Notes under the pieces: generated by a model
Database searches by the model: none
What the model saw: only the letters and a program-made list of their open reading frames with translations
Told to the model about the DNA's origin: nothing
Assembly: GCA_024278235.1 (NCBI GenBank)
Contig: JAJRTO010000167.1
Span: 1 to 37,546, forward strand
Length of the DNA stretch: 37,546 nt
Source of the DNA: Candidatus Poribacteria bacterium
GTDB taxonomy: Bacteria; Poribacteria; WGA-4E; JAJRTO01
Reading direction: 5' to 3'
Part shown: positions 10,280 through 20,096 of the stretch, piece by piece
How the letters are laid out: each line of letters begins with the position of its first letter
How positions within the stretch are numbered: position 1 is the stretch's first letter
Position numbers and translations under genes: made by a program

Positions 10280-11677
10280 ATGGCAGAGAACCGTTACCGA
10301 ATTGAAAAAGACTCGATGGGAGAGATGCGGGTTCCCCAGGATGCCTACTGGGGAGCACAGACACAGCGGGCCATTGAGAATTTTCCCGTGAGCGAGCTTC
10401 GTTTTCCCAGGGCTTTTATCCGCGCTCTGGGGATGATCAAAATGGCTGCCGCTCATGCCAATAGGCAACTGGGTGGTCTGGACGAGAAACGGACGGACGC
10501 CATTGTACAAGCCGCCAGAGAAGTGATGGAAGCGAAGCTGGACGACCAGTTCGTGCTGGATATCTTCCAGACAGGTTCAGGCACTTCCACGAACATGAAC
10601 GCAAATGAAGTGATCGCTAACAGAGCAAATGAGATACTCGGTGGCAGTATTGGCGACAAAAGCCCCGTCCATCCGAACGATCACGTGAACATGGGGCAGT
10701 CGAGCAACGATGTGATTCCCACCTGTATCCATATTGCGGCTCTGGAGGGCGTCGAGAAGAATCTACTGCCTGTGTTATGTGAGTTGGAGAAAGCTCTTCA
10801 GGAAAAGGCGGATCAATTCGATCCGATAGTAAAGATCGGACGTACCCATCTGCAAGATGCGACGCCGATACGACTTGGACAACAGTTCAGCGGCTATGCA
10901 AGTATGATTCGACATGGGGTCGGTCGTGTGGAACAGAGCCGAAAGCACCTGGCGGAGTTGGCGATTGGTGGAACTGCTGTCGGAACAGGTATCAACACAT
11001 CTCCCCAATTTGCAGGGCTGGTGGTAGATCAGCTCAACGAGATAACCGGACTCGGATTTGCAGAAGCGGAGAACCATTTTGAGGCACAGGGAGCCCGAGA
11101 TGCATCTGTCGAAGCGAGTGGGGCCCTGAAAACCGTTGCTGTGAGCTTGATGAAGATCGCCAACGACATCCGTTGGCTGGGCTCCGGCCCCCGCTGTGGT
11201 ATTGGAGAAATCTTATTGCCCGAAGTGCAACCTGGTTCCTCTATCATGCCAGGAAAGGTCAACCCTGTCATCGCTGAATCGGTGTGCCAGGTGGCTGCCC
11301 AGGTGATAGGAAACGATGCAGCGATCACCATCGGCGGCCTCTCCGGAAACTTTGAACTCAACGTCATGATGCCGGTGATCGCCCATAATCTGCTTCAATC
11401 GATGGATCTGCTCGCAAACGTCTCAAAGATCTTCATTGAGAAATGCATCCGTGGCATCCAGGCGGACGAAGAACGCTGCCAGCAGATGGTAGAGCAGAGC
11501 CTTGCGATGTGCACTTCCCTGAGTCCTCATATCGGCTACGATGCCGCAGCAGCAATCGCTAAGGAAGCCTATCAGAGCGGGAGAACCGTGAGGGAAGTTG
11601 CACTTGAGAAGCGGGTACTCCCGGAGGATGCACTCGAAAAGGTGTTGGATCCGTGGAAGATGACAGAGCCGGATTGA
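10280..11677 (+). CDS. fumC: Class II fumarate hydratase (start moved from 10268 to 10280)
   Basis: SGTSTNMNANEVIANRA, GRTHLQDATPIRLGQQFSGYA, GSSIMPGKVNPV; GGAGG-like RBS directly upstream of ATG 10280. Confidence 0.95.
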   Translation: MAENRYRIEKDSMGEMRVPQDAYWGAQTQRAIENFPVSELRFPRAFIRALGMIKMAAAHANRQLGGLDEKRTDAIVQAAREVMEAKLDDQFVLDIFQTGSGTSTNMNANEVIANRANEILGGSIGDKSPVHPNDHVNMGQSSNDVIPTCIHIAALEGVEKNLLPVLCELEKALQEKADQFDPIVKIGRTHLQDATPIRLGQQFSGYASMIRHGVGRVEQSRKHLAELAIGGTAVGTGINTSPQFAGLVVDQLNEITGLGFAEAENHFEAQGARDASVEASGALKTVAVSLMKIANDIRWLGSGPRCGIGEILLPEVQPGSSIMPGKVNPVIAESVCQVAAQVIGNDAAITIGGLSGNFELNVMMPVIAHNLLQSMDLLANVSKIFIEKCIRGIQADEERCQQMVEQSLAMCTSLSPHIGYDAAAAIAKEAYQSGRTVREVALEKRVLPEDALEKVLDPWKMTEPD

Positions 11678-11691
11678 ATGGAATCGATGCC

Positions 11692-12489
11692 CTACCGAGA
11701 ATACAGTTCATATCCCCTCAGCGTGGCCACTTCACGCGGCAGATGACTCTCATAGGGGTCATCCCAGTTGATCCACTCACCGCTGAGATAGCCATCATAC
11801 GAAATAGAGAGTAGCAGTTCAACGGCTCGTCGATGATCAACGAATCCCTCGCCGATGGGGACCAGCTTGCCTGTCTCTTTCGAAGCATCATGGACGTGCA
11901 GATGTCGGATCCACGGTTTGAGTATCTCAAAAGATTCCTCTATCGTCGCAAAACCCATCCGCACCGGATGCATGATGTCCCAATTAACAGCAATTGCAGG
12001 ATGATTGACCTGTTTCATTACTTCGGCGACATGTGCTGGATTACACCAATCGTCATGGGTTTCCATACAAACAGTAACATCCCGGTCCTGCGCATGCGTT
12101 GCGACCGTTTGGAATGACTCTGCAACGAGATCAATTGCCGCTTCACGGCTTAAGCCGTCGCCGAGCTTGCCGCCGAACACACGAATACGCGATGCACCGA
12201 CATCCGCAGCGAGATCCATCGCTTTCAGTGTGTCGTCAATATTCTGCTGGTTGGTGTCCGGATCGGCGTACCGGCAGGAGGTGGCGATACAGGCAAGGGC
12301 AATGCCACTCTCAGCCACTTGTTGTTTGATCGCGCGCCGGGTTACTGTACCAATATTCGTTTCAATGCCATGTCCATGCTTGCTGACAAGGCGTGGTTCA
12401 ATGCCATCGTACCCCGTGTTTTTGGCAAGTTCCAACACTTCGCTCAAACTCAATTGAGGACAAGAGAACGTCATAAACGAGTATTTCAT
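11692..12489 (-). CDS. Sugar phosphate isomerase/epimerase (xylose isomerase-like TIM barrel)
   Basis: AP_endonuc_2-type pattern: YDGIEPR, CMETHDDW, NWDIMHPVRMG, HLHVHDA, GYLSGEWIN. Confidence 0.85.
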   Translation of the reverse strand: MKYSFMTFSCPQLSLSEVLELAKNTGYDGIEPRLVSKHGHGIETNIGTVTRRAIKQQVAESGIALACIATSCRYADPDTNQQNIDDTLKAMDLAADVGASRIRVFGGKLGDGLSREAAIDLVAESFQTVATHAQDRDVTVCMETHDDWCNPAHVAEVMKQVNHPAIAVNWDIMHPVRMGFATIEESFEILKPWIRHLHVHDASKETGKLVPIGEGFVDHRRAVELLLSISYDGYLSGEWINWDDPYESHLPREVATLRGYELYSR

Positions 12490-12555
12490 CTCTGACTCCT
12501 AAAGTGGGATAAATGATCATAACGGACCAGCAAACACCTCAAATGTGATGTCTGC

Positions 12556-13641
12556 TCACTTGATTTCCACCGCAGTTCCCTGCTCCGCTGAGGCATAGAT
12601 GGCATCGGTGATCTGCTGTACGACCAACGCCTGCTCCAGAGTGGTCCTGGGTGGACGGTTTTCTCGGATCGCAGCAGCAAAATCAGTCGTGGGACCTGCA
12701 TGGATGTCTGCCGAACTCTCCTCTCCCTCCCAAAGAGTTTTGGTGATCACACCGTCCTCAGTGGTTGTATCGTCATAGATAACAGCGTTCGATCTCGTAT
12801 CTGTCATCTTGAGTTTCAGAGCACCCTTTGTGCCGAGGATCTGCCAAACGTGATCATCCTTCATGGGCATGTATTCGCCACGTTCGATGCTCAGCATCGT
12901 TCCACCTTCACAGCGGATGAGCGCGGTGTAGTGGGTTTCCGCATCAGAGTCAGGCGCGATATGCGACTCAAACTGTGGTGGTATCGTCCACGTTTGAGCA
13001 AAAACAGTCTGAGGTTTGAGGGTCCATCCTGTGATTCCGAGCAGATAATCGAGATCGTAACACCCCCAGTTCACGAGGATGCCTCCGCCGTTCAAGTGTT
13101 TCTTCAGACGCCACTCAGGCCGAGGTGTATCAGGTTTTTTCCCTGCGGGTCCGATGGCTCGACAACGGACCACACGGAGATCCCCCAATGCCCCGCTTGC
13201 AATGAAATCGGTCACCAGGTCAGCGCCTTCAGGAAAGCGATAGCGTGAAGAACAACAGGCAGCCGTGAGATCCCCGCGAGCCTTGATCATGGTTCGGACT
13301 TCATCCGAGTTCATCGCGACAGGTTTTTCGGTAAGTACGTGTTTCCCTCTGGCAAAGGCTTCGAGTGCCAACTTGGTTCGGCCCACCGTTGGAAATGCCA
13401 GCACGATAGCCTCGATCTCCGGATCGTTGATGAGATCCATACCATCTTCGTAAACTCGCCTGGGCTGAAATGCCTCTGTAGCTCTGTGGCGATTCGCCTC
13501 AATCAGATCCGCAATGGCCACGACATCGATGAGCGGTGAAGCCGTTGCGGATTGCAAGTGCCTTGAACCAATCACCCCACATCCAATAACACCTAATCGA
13601 ACAGGTTCCATGAACAACTCCTCATGTTGATATAGACTCAT
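12556..13641 (-). CDS. Gfo/Idh/MocA family oxidoreductase
   Basis: N-terminal Rossmann motif GVIGCGVIGSRHLQ; AFARGKHVLTEKPVAMN. Confidence 0.92.
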   Translation of the reverse strand: MSLYQHEELFMEPVRLGVIGCGVIGSRHLQSATASPLIDVVAIADLIEANRHRATEAFQPRRVYEDGMDLINDPEIEAIVLAFPTVGRTKLALEAFARGKHVLTEKPVAMNSDEVRTMIKARGDLTAACCSSRYRFPEGADLVTDFIASGALGDLRVVRCRAIGPAGKKPDTPRPEWRLKKHLNGGGILVNWGCYDLDYLLGITGWTLKPQTVFAQTWTIPPQFESHIAPDSDAETHYTALIRCEGGTMLSIERGEYMPMKDDHVWQILGTKGALKLKMTDTRSNAVIYDDTTTEDGVITKTLWEGEESSADIHAGPTTDFAAAIRENRPPRTTLEQALVVQQITDAIYASAEQGTAVEIK

Positions 13642-13775
13642 GCTGCGTCAAGCGTCAGTAATGCCTCCTCGATTGCACGTTTCACTTTGCATTCATTCTA
13701 GCAGTCGGATGAAGGGCCGTCAACACAAAAAGGGCGTCTCGTCATCACGGGGTAGTGCATCCCTTGCGATTCTAC

Positions 13776-14450
13776 TCACGAAGAGGTTCGCTGAAAGTAA
13801 TGAAAAACGAGATTGATCGAGAATGCAATTGCCAGCAATACTATTCCCAACGCGAGTCCAAGAGCAAATTCTCCCTGTCCCGTTTCCAGGGCGATCGCTG
13901 TCGTGATATTCCGGGTATATCCTCTGATATTTCCTCCGAGCATCATTGAAATGCCGACTTCGGCGAAAACGCGACCGAAGCCAGCGATAATCGCCGCCAG
14001 CAACGCATATTTGCCCTGTGAGAAAACCATGAAAGCTGCTTGCCAGCGATTGGCACCCAGAGTCAGAGCAGTTCTTTCCACTCGCCTATCTACCGACTGG
14101 ATGGCCGACAATGAGAGTGCCCCGATGATGGGAATGATCAGGATTGTCTGCCCGATCACCATGGCCCACGGAGTATAAAGCAAACCTAGAGAGCCAAATG
14201 GCCCCTGATGGGAAAGGAGTCCGTACACGAACAATCCGACCACCACTGTGGGTACTGCCATCAGCGTGTTGAGAATCGTGATTGTGACCCGCTTGCCCCA
14301 GAAATCAGTGATGCTAATTCCAAAACCGAGGGGAATGCCAATCAGTGTTGCCAGCACAGTGGAAAGTACCGAAACCTTCACGGACACGAAGATGATCGCC
14401 AAGAGTTCTCGATCAAGCGTAATCAGCATTTCCACAGCTTGGGAAAACAT
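13776..14450 (-). CDS. tupB: Tungstate-type ABC transporter permease (TupB-like)
   Basis: Multi-TM; LNTLMAVPTVVVGLFVYGLLS and EVGISMMLGGNIRGYTRNITTAIALETGQGEFALGLALGIVLL. Confidence 0.83.
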   Translation of the reverse strand: MFSQAVEMLITLDRELLAIIFVSVKVSVLSTVLATLIGIPLGFGISITDFWGKRVTITILNTLMAVPTVVVGLFVYGLLSHQGPFGSLGLLYTPWAMVIGQTILIIPIIGALSLSAIQSVDRRVERTALTLGANRWQAAFMVFSQGKYALLAAIIAGFGRVFAEVGISMMLGGNIRGYTRNITTAIALETGQGEFALGLALGIVLLAIAFSINLVFHYFQRTSS

Positions 14451-14488
14451 CGAGGAGGGCCTCCATTGTTTTTCTGCTCAGCCCTGCC

Positions 14489-15328
14489 TCAATCCTGACC
14501 AGATTTATCTGTCGTATAGGCAGATGGATGGAACAGTGCTTTGCCCGACTTCCGGAAATCGCGGATGATCTGCTGTCCTTCCGGTGATGTAACCCAACCG
14601 ATCAGCGCCATGGCCTCCACATAGCGGACGTGTGGATGCTTTGCAGGATGAACCGCAATGATACCGTAGGGGTTCAGGAGACTCGGATCTCCTTCACAGA
14701 GAATCTCCAAACTGATCTTATCTTCCAGCGCGATATAAGTGCCTCGATCCGCAAGACAGTAGGCCCTCTTCTCATCCGCGATTAGGAGCGTTGCCCCCAT
14801 GCCCTGACCAACTTCAAGGTACCACTCGCCTCGGGGCTCGATAGCCGCAGCTTTCCACAACAACTTCTCCTTTTTATGTGTGCCCGATTCATCCCCTCGA
14901 GAGGCAAAAAGTGAACCTGTTTCCGCGATGCTTCGTAGTGCGACGATTGGACCATTACCCCGGATGCGAGCAGGATCCTCAGGAGGACCCACGATCACAA
15001 AATCGTTGTACATGACATCGCGTCGAGAGACGCCAAATCCTTCACGTACAAATCGATCTTCTGCCTCTCGTGCGTGTACCAAAATCACGTCCACATCCCC
15101 GTTTTCGCCCAGTTTGATAGCTTTCCCTGTACCAACAGCGATCACATCCACCGTAATATGGAAGCGATCCTCGAATGGTGGAAGCAACACATCGAGCAAT
15201 CCGGAATCCTGAGTGGAAGTTGTTGTGGCAAGTTTCAGACGTGTCGGTGATCGCTGCTGATCAGCGGTTCGACACGCCAGGATGGATAAGATAGTCATCA
15301 ACAGAAGCGTGTGAGTTGGTGGTTTCAT
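14489..15328 (-). CDS. tupA: Tungstate-type ABC transporter substrate-binding lipoprotein (TupA-like)
   Basis: Lipobox LSILAC; ATTTSTQDSGLLDVLLPPFE, AVGTGKAIKLGENGDVDVILVHAREAE, YNDFVIVGPPEDPA. Confidence 0.88.
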   Translation of the reverse strand: MKPPTHTLLLMTILSILACRTADQQRSPTRLKLATTTSTQDSGLLDVLLPPFEDRFHITVDVIAVGTGKAIKLGENGDVDVILVHAREAEDRFVREGFGVSRRDVMYNDFVIVGPPEDPARIRGNGPIVALRSIAETGSLFASRGDESGTHKKEKLLWKAAAIEPRGEWYLEVGQGMGATLLIADEKRAYCLADRGTYIALEDKISLEILCEGDPSLLNPYGIIAVHPAKHPHVRYVEAMALIGWVTSPEGQQIIRDFRKSGKALFHPSAYTTDKSGQD

Positions 15329-15513
15329 AGCCTTCCCAAACTGTCATTTATTTCTCCGACCTGCAAGCAACTCTCAAATAGCCAGAAGATAGCATATTCG
15401 TATCAATGTAGCATTATATCTGCGGAAGATCAAGACCAAAACCACGCTTATCGGAAGGCTAAACAGGAAACTGGGCTATGACAACGGCTCAAGATAAGCA
15501 TCGAGTAGAAGCA

Positions 15514-15777
15514 ATGAATCTCAAGTTCATACTGATCATCCGAATAGGGGGAAGAACCATCTGGCTTCCCCTCCCCATCCTACTCCCAATCGTACTCCTC
15601 CTGGAGATTCTCGCTATTTTCCCATTGATTTTCATCGCCATCTGGAGAAAAGAAGCGTTCTTCTGGAGGATAGCCTCCGGATTTTACATCTCCCGATTGT
15701 TGCTCGTCTTCATGCTCTATGGGGGGCAGTTTAAGATAGGCATCCGTGCAGATGACCGCACACTCCAGATATGCTGA
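15514..15777 (+). CDS. Small predicted membrane protein (~87 aa; ORF track start 15478)
   Basis: Hydrophobic segment LPLPILLPIVLLLEILAIFPLIFIAIW and a second amphipathic/hydrophobic stretch; no family recognised. Confidence 0.5.
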   Translation: MNLKFILIIRIGGRTIWLPLPILLPIVLLLEILAIFPLIFIAIWRKEAFFWRIASGFYISRLLLVFMLYGGQFKIGIRADDRTLQIC

Positions 15778-15855
15778 AGTCGGAAGAACCTGAAAGGTTT
15801 GACAATGATGATAGCAGTTCTGAGGTGTTCATCTGCGTGCAAAAGCAGTCGCAGA

Positions 15856-17424
15856 TCACATGTCGATGGCGAGTTCTTTGATCAGGCGTGAGAGATAAGT
15901 GCGCTGGATTTGCAGGATTCTAGCCGCCTGAGATCGGTTGCCATCGGTCGTCTGAAGAATCCTGGTGATATATTTGCGTTTGAATTCGCGCTGTGCCATC
16001 TCTAGCGATTCAGGGTGACCCGGCGCAGTAATATCTTCCTGAACATGGAGGCTGATCGGTAGGTCATCCGGTCGAATCCATTCACTTTTTGCCAGTACAG
16101 CGGCATATTCCACAGCGTTCTCTAGTTCACGCACGTTTCCCGGCCAATTGTGGTTCTCTAACAGATGGATCGCTTCGGGAGTAAACCCCTGGAGTTTGGG
16201 ATTCACTTCAGCACGATACTTCTGAAAGAAGTGATCTGCAAGGACGGGGATGTCGCCCTGACGTTCTCTGAGAGGCGGTAAAAAAATAGAGATGACGTTG
16301 AGGCGGTAATACAGATCCTCTCGGAATTTACCTTCTTTGATGAGTTCTTCGAGATCCTGATGGGTTGCGGTAATCACGCGCACGTCACTCTGGATCGGGG
16401 ATGTTCCGCCAACCCGTTCAAAGCGATGCTCCTGTAGAACCCGCAGTAGTTTCACCTGTAACGAATACGGCATGTCGCCAATCTCATCAAGGAAAATCGT
16501 GCCGCCATTCGCCAGTTCGAAGCGTCCTTCCCTGGCACGCACCGCGCCTGTAAACGCGCCTTTTTCATGCCCGAAAAGCTCACTTTCAAGCAGCGTGTCC
16601 GGCAGTGCAGCACAGTTCACGGGAATAAAAGGACCTTTTGCACGCCTGCTTGAGCGATGAATTGCCTGGGCGACGAGTTCTTTCCCCGTACCACTTTCTC
16701 CGCGAAGTAGGATTGTTGAATTCGTCACTGCAACCCGTAGAGCGATTTCCTTCAACTCCTGCATCTTTGCACTATCACCGATGATGTCGTCAAAATCAAA
16801 AGTACAGTAACCAAGCTCCCGACGGAGGGCATGATTTTCGCTCTGACTGGTTTCATAGAGGCGTGCATTTTCGATGGCAATGCCGGTCATGTTCGCACAT
16901 AACACCAGTTGGAACACATCTTTTTCAGCGAAGGTGGAGCCATCGCGCTTATTGATCACTTGAATTGCACCAATAATACGGTTATGTGAACGCATGGGGA
17001 CACAAAGGATCGAGCGCCCCTCATAATCAACCATTTCAGCAACTTCGCGGGCATGTTGTGGCTCAATCGTTGCGTCGGAGGTAAGGAAAGGGATACCCTC
17101 TTTGACGACCCAACCCACGATGCCCTGGCCAACTCGCATCCGTATTTTCTTTATCTCCTCGCTCTTTGCACCTGTAGCACTCGCAACGTGTAACGTCTGT
17201 TCAGATTCATCGAGCAACCAGATGGAACTGGCATTCGCAAGAACCACTTCAGAAAGGATCTCAAGGGTATGGTCCAATACCTTCGAAAATTCAAGGGTTG
17301 AATTGAGTGTCTGACTGATATCCAGCAGGGTCAGAAGTTCCTCTTGAGTAAAACTGGGAAGTTCCGCTCCAGCGAGCAGATTGGGGAAATCGTGAACAAT
17401 GGAATTAGCACCTGCAACGGTCAT
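15856..17424 (-). CDS. Sigma-54-dependent transcriptional activator: GAF - AAA+ - Fis HTH
   Basis: GESGTGKELVAQAIH Walker A, ELFGHEKGAFTGA, GGTIFLDEIGDMP, NWPGNVRELENAVEYA; N-terminal GAF-like region; no REC domain. Confidence 0.93.
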   Translation of the reverse strand: MTVAGANSIVHDFPNLLAGAELPSFTQEELLTLLDISQTLNSTLEFSKVLDHTLEILSEVVLANASSIWLLDESEQTLHVASATGAKSEEIKKIRMRVGQGIVGWVVKEGIPFLTSDATIEPQHAREVAEMVDYEGRSILCVPMRSHNRIIGAIQVINKRDGSTFAEKDVFQLVLCANMTGIAIENARLYETSQSENHALRRELGYCTFDFDDIIGDSAKMQELKEIALRVAVTNSTILLRGESGTGKELVAQAIHRSSRRAKGPFIPVNCAALPDTLLESELFGHEKGAFTGAVRAREGRFELANGGTIFLDEIGDMPYSLQVKLLRVLQEHRFERVGGTSPIQSDVRVITATHQDLEELIKEGKFREDLYYRLNVISIFLPPLRERQGDIPVLADHFFQKYRAEVNPKLQGFTPEAIHLLENHNWPGNVRELENAVEYAAVLAKSEWIRPDDLPISLHVQEDITAPGHPESLEMAQREFKRKYITRILQTTDGNRSQAARILQIQRTYLSRLIKELAIDM

Positions 17425-17505
17425 TGTTTACAACCTTTGAGGGAGAATCCTGGACTAGGCAATAGATTACCAATGTCATAATGATAACAAAGGTGACCCG
17501 AAAAG

Positions 17506-18675
17506 TCAATTGATACGTCGCCACTGATCGACTTGTAATGTGAGTAATACAGGAGAGGTTGGGTTGCCACCCAGGTTATCGAAATGGATTTCCCCGGTGA
17601 GTCCATCGAATCGCAGGTTGTTCAGCGCATCACGGATCTGCACCCGATTGAGCCCGGCGATTCCGATAGCACCGATCAGCATTCTCATGGCATCGTAACT
17701 GAAAACTGCAATGGGTGACGCAAACTCTGATGTGGCAGCTTCAAATTCTTGCTGAAAAGCACGTAATTTCGGGCTTGGGCGGCTCAGATCATAGGGTGCT
17801 GTAACAACGAGTCCATCGAGGATTTCCCCGAGACGCGCTGCTGGTATGAACGTCGCCTCGGATGAGGACAGGATGGGGATCCCGGGGACAGCCCTACGCA
17901 GATCGGGGAGGAGGATGAGCAATGTATCTGGCGTTCCCCAGACGATCAATGTATCGAACGAGGATTTCCGAAGATGGGGAAGGATATCCAGTGGCGCGTA
18001 GGTAGAATATTCGAGCCATTGAGAGATGGGATACCGCATGTGTTGGGCAGCTTGTCGCAAACGTTCTACCCCCCTACGTGCCTCCCGTTCTCCCTCGGAA
18101 AGCACCATAACCTTCTGGTATCCCTGAGCTTTGGCATAGCGAAGCAGCATCTCCGCCTGTCTCCCATCGTCCGGCATGCAGCGAAACATCCAGGGGACAT
18201 TCGCATAGTCAATCGAACGATCCCGCGCAGTGGGAGTGACGATGGGGATCCAGGCTTTGGCTGCAATCAGTTCTGCCAGATGTGCACGCTTTCCATCAAG
18301 CGAACCAAGAATCGCCCATACATTCTCTTCATAGATGAGTTCCACGATCTTCTTGGATGCAGTTCCCCATGGGCCATCGTCAGCGCGTACCATCAATTCA
18401 TAAGGTTTCCCACGATACCCACCTTGGGCGTTCGCCTCTTCAATAGCGAGCGTAACGGCCGCTAACATCTGTTTGCCGGCGGAGGTCGTTAGGGAGGTCG
18501 TCAACCCAATGCGAACGCTATCGAGGTTTTCCGGAATCTCACCGTTGCCATCCGTCCCATAGAAACCGGCTCCAAGCTTAGAAAAATCGCTGTAGGGGTT
18601 GGCAGCGACTGCCCATCCCTGAAGTAACAACATGGCGACCAAGCTCACCAATAGATATGGGGATTTTGTTTGCAT
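17506..18675 (-). CDS. ABC-type substrate-binding protein (Peripla_BP_6 / branched-chain amino acid type)
   Basis: Signal peptide; IGLTTSLTTSAGKQMLAAVTLAIEEANAQGGYRGKPYELMVRADDGPWGTASKKIVELIYEENVWAILGSLDGKRAH. Confidence 0.82.
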   Translation of the reverse strand: MQTKSPYLLVSLVAMLLLQGWAVAANPYSDFSKLGAGFYGTDGNGEIPENLDSVRIGLTTSLTTSAGKQMLAAVTLAIEEANAQGGYRGKPYELMVRADDGPWGTASKKIVELIYEENVWAILGSLDGKRAHLAELIAAKAWIPIVTPTARDRSIDYANVPWMFRCMPDDGRQAEMLLRYAKAQGYQKVMVLSEGEREARRGVERLRQAAQHMRYPISQWLEYSTYAPLDILPHLRKSSFDTLIVWGTPDTLLILLPDLRRAVPGIPILSSSEATFIPAARLGEILDGLVVTAPYDLSRPSPKLRAFQQEFEAATSEFASPIAVFSYDAMRMLIGAIGIAGLNRVQIRDALNNLRFDGLTGEIHFDNLGGNPTSPVLLTLQVDQWRRIN

Positions 18676-18708
18676 TACCAGTATCCGTCGGATTTCATAT
18701 GCATCCTC

Positions 18709-18742
18709 TAGAACCGCTGCTCTATTTAGAACCGCTGCTCTA
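18709..18742. repeat. 16-bp direct repeat (TAGAACCGCTGCTCTA x2, 2 bp apart) spanning the stop codon of the upstream SBP gene
   Basis: 18709-18724 and 18727-18742 are identical; the second copy includes part of the SBP stop codon. Confidence 0.9.
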
Positions 18743-20012
18743 GTTTCGGTTCCCCAAATCGGAAATCACCATCGCGGACAGTGACTGCCGTCACAAGACT
18801 CCGGTTAGAATAGACATCATCCATCTCGACCTGTCCGGTAACTCCATGATAGGATTTCATCTCCGCGAGCGCGTCTCGAATGCGATAGCGATTCAAACCT
18901 GCCTGCCGGATGGCCTCAATCAGCATGTTGGCGCCATCATAGGCGTATGCGGCAAAACCGTAGGGTTTTTCGCCGTACTGTTCATAGTAACGTTGCTCAA
19001 ACGGTTGATAGGTGGCTGCGATTTCATCGGGATCGAATGGAAAAGCAGCAACGACTCCTTCCGCCGCATCCCCTGCGATTTCCAGAAAACGTGGATTCAC
19101 AACTCGATTGCAGGCGAAGATCGGGAACTGCATACCACGTTGTCGGATCTGTTCGACGATATGCCCTGCAGCATCCGCATCTGCCCAAAGCAGAATGGCA
19201 TCCGGCTGAACATGTTGCAACCGCTTCATCTGGATATCGAAGTTTGGGTTGACACGCTGATAGTTAATTTCATAGTTGATTTCGATAGGAGCCGGTTTGC
19301 CAAGACGTACGGAGCCCTCGCGAAATTCAGCGACCCCAAATCGACCATAACGGTTGTCTGCCCGGAAGATCGCCACCTTCTCAAAACCACGTTGCTTGTA
19401 GATATAATAGGCAAGCGTATAGATCATCTGTCGATCATCGGGAATATTGCGGAATATCCAGGGGATCTTGGTTTCGACCAGCGTCGGATCTGTGTCTCCC
19501 ACATTGATGACAGGGATCTCGGTTTTTAGAGCCACTCGAATCGCAATATGGGTGTTCGCCCCATCGATGGAGCCGATCACTCCCCATACCTTGTCATCGT
19601 AGGAGAACCCCACGATTTCATTCGCCGACGCACCCCAGAGCCCCGTGTCATTACGCACGACGAGTTCAAAAGGTTTTCCGTGATAGCCACCAGCAGCATT
19701 GGCTTCTTCCAGTGCCATCTGTACACCGTAAAGCATAGGCAACCCCAGGTAGGACTCATGAGACCGTTCCAGCGGAGCCAGAAGACCTATCTTCACCGTT
19801 TCGACGTCCGGCTCAGGTTTATCCTTTCCGGGGCCAGTAAATTCAAGAGGCGTTGTAAAGAAGCGTTTGTAGGGTTCTTCGACAAAACGAGCAAAAGGTT
19901 TCAGGTCATCCGGAGTATTGCCATAATTTTCTGCTTCCTCCGCTCCAACGACGCCAAAGCTGATAAGCATGAAAATAGCAACGCCCCAGGTGCACCAGTG
20001 ATAGCGGTTCAT
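18726..20012 (-). CDS. ABC-type substrate-binding protein (Peripla_BP_6), paralog of 17506..18675; start moved from 20195 to 20012
   Basis: Signal peptide MNRYHWCTWGVAIFMLISFGVVGAEE begins at 20012 with GGAAGG-like RBS; VKIGLLAPLERSHESYLGLPMLYGVQMALEEANAAGGYHGKPFELVVRNDTGLWGASANEIVGFSYDDKVWGVIGSIDGANTH. Confidence 0.87.
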   Translation of the reverse strand: MNRYHWCTWGVAIFMLISFGVVGAEEAENYGNTPDDLKPFARFVEEPYKRFFTTPLEFTGPGKDKPEPDVETVKIGLLAPLERSHESYLGLPMLYGVQMALEEANAAGGYHGKPFELVVRNDTGLWGASANEIVGFSYDDKVWGVIGSIDGANTHIAIRVALKTEIPVINVGDTDPTLVETKIPWIFRNIPDDRQMIYTLAYYIYKQRGFEKVAIFRADNRYGRFGVAEFREGSVRLGKPAPIEINYEINYQRVNPNFDIQMKRLQHVQPDAILLWADADAAGHIVEQIRQRGMQFPIFACNRVVNPRFLEIAGDAAEGVVAAFPFDPDEIAATYQPFEQRYYEQYGEKPYGFAAYAYDGANMLIEAIRQAGLNRYRIRDALAEMKSYHGVTGQVEMDDVYSNRSLVTAVTVRDGDFRFGEPKLEQRF

Positions 20013-20096
20013 TGCAGGATTCCCTTCCTCTCTAATGATACAGCCATGTTGGTTCATGTGGTCATCGATATTCATGACTCCGGGTGTGTTGGCACG

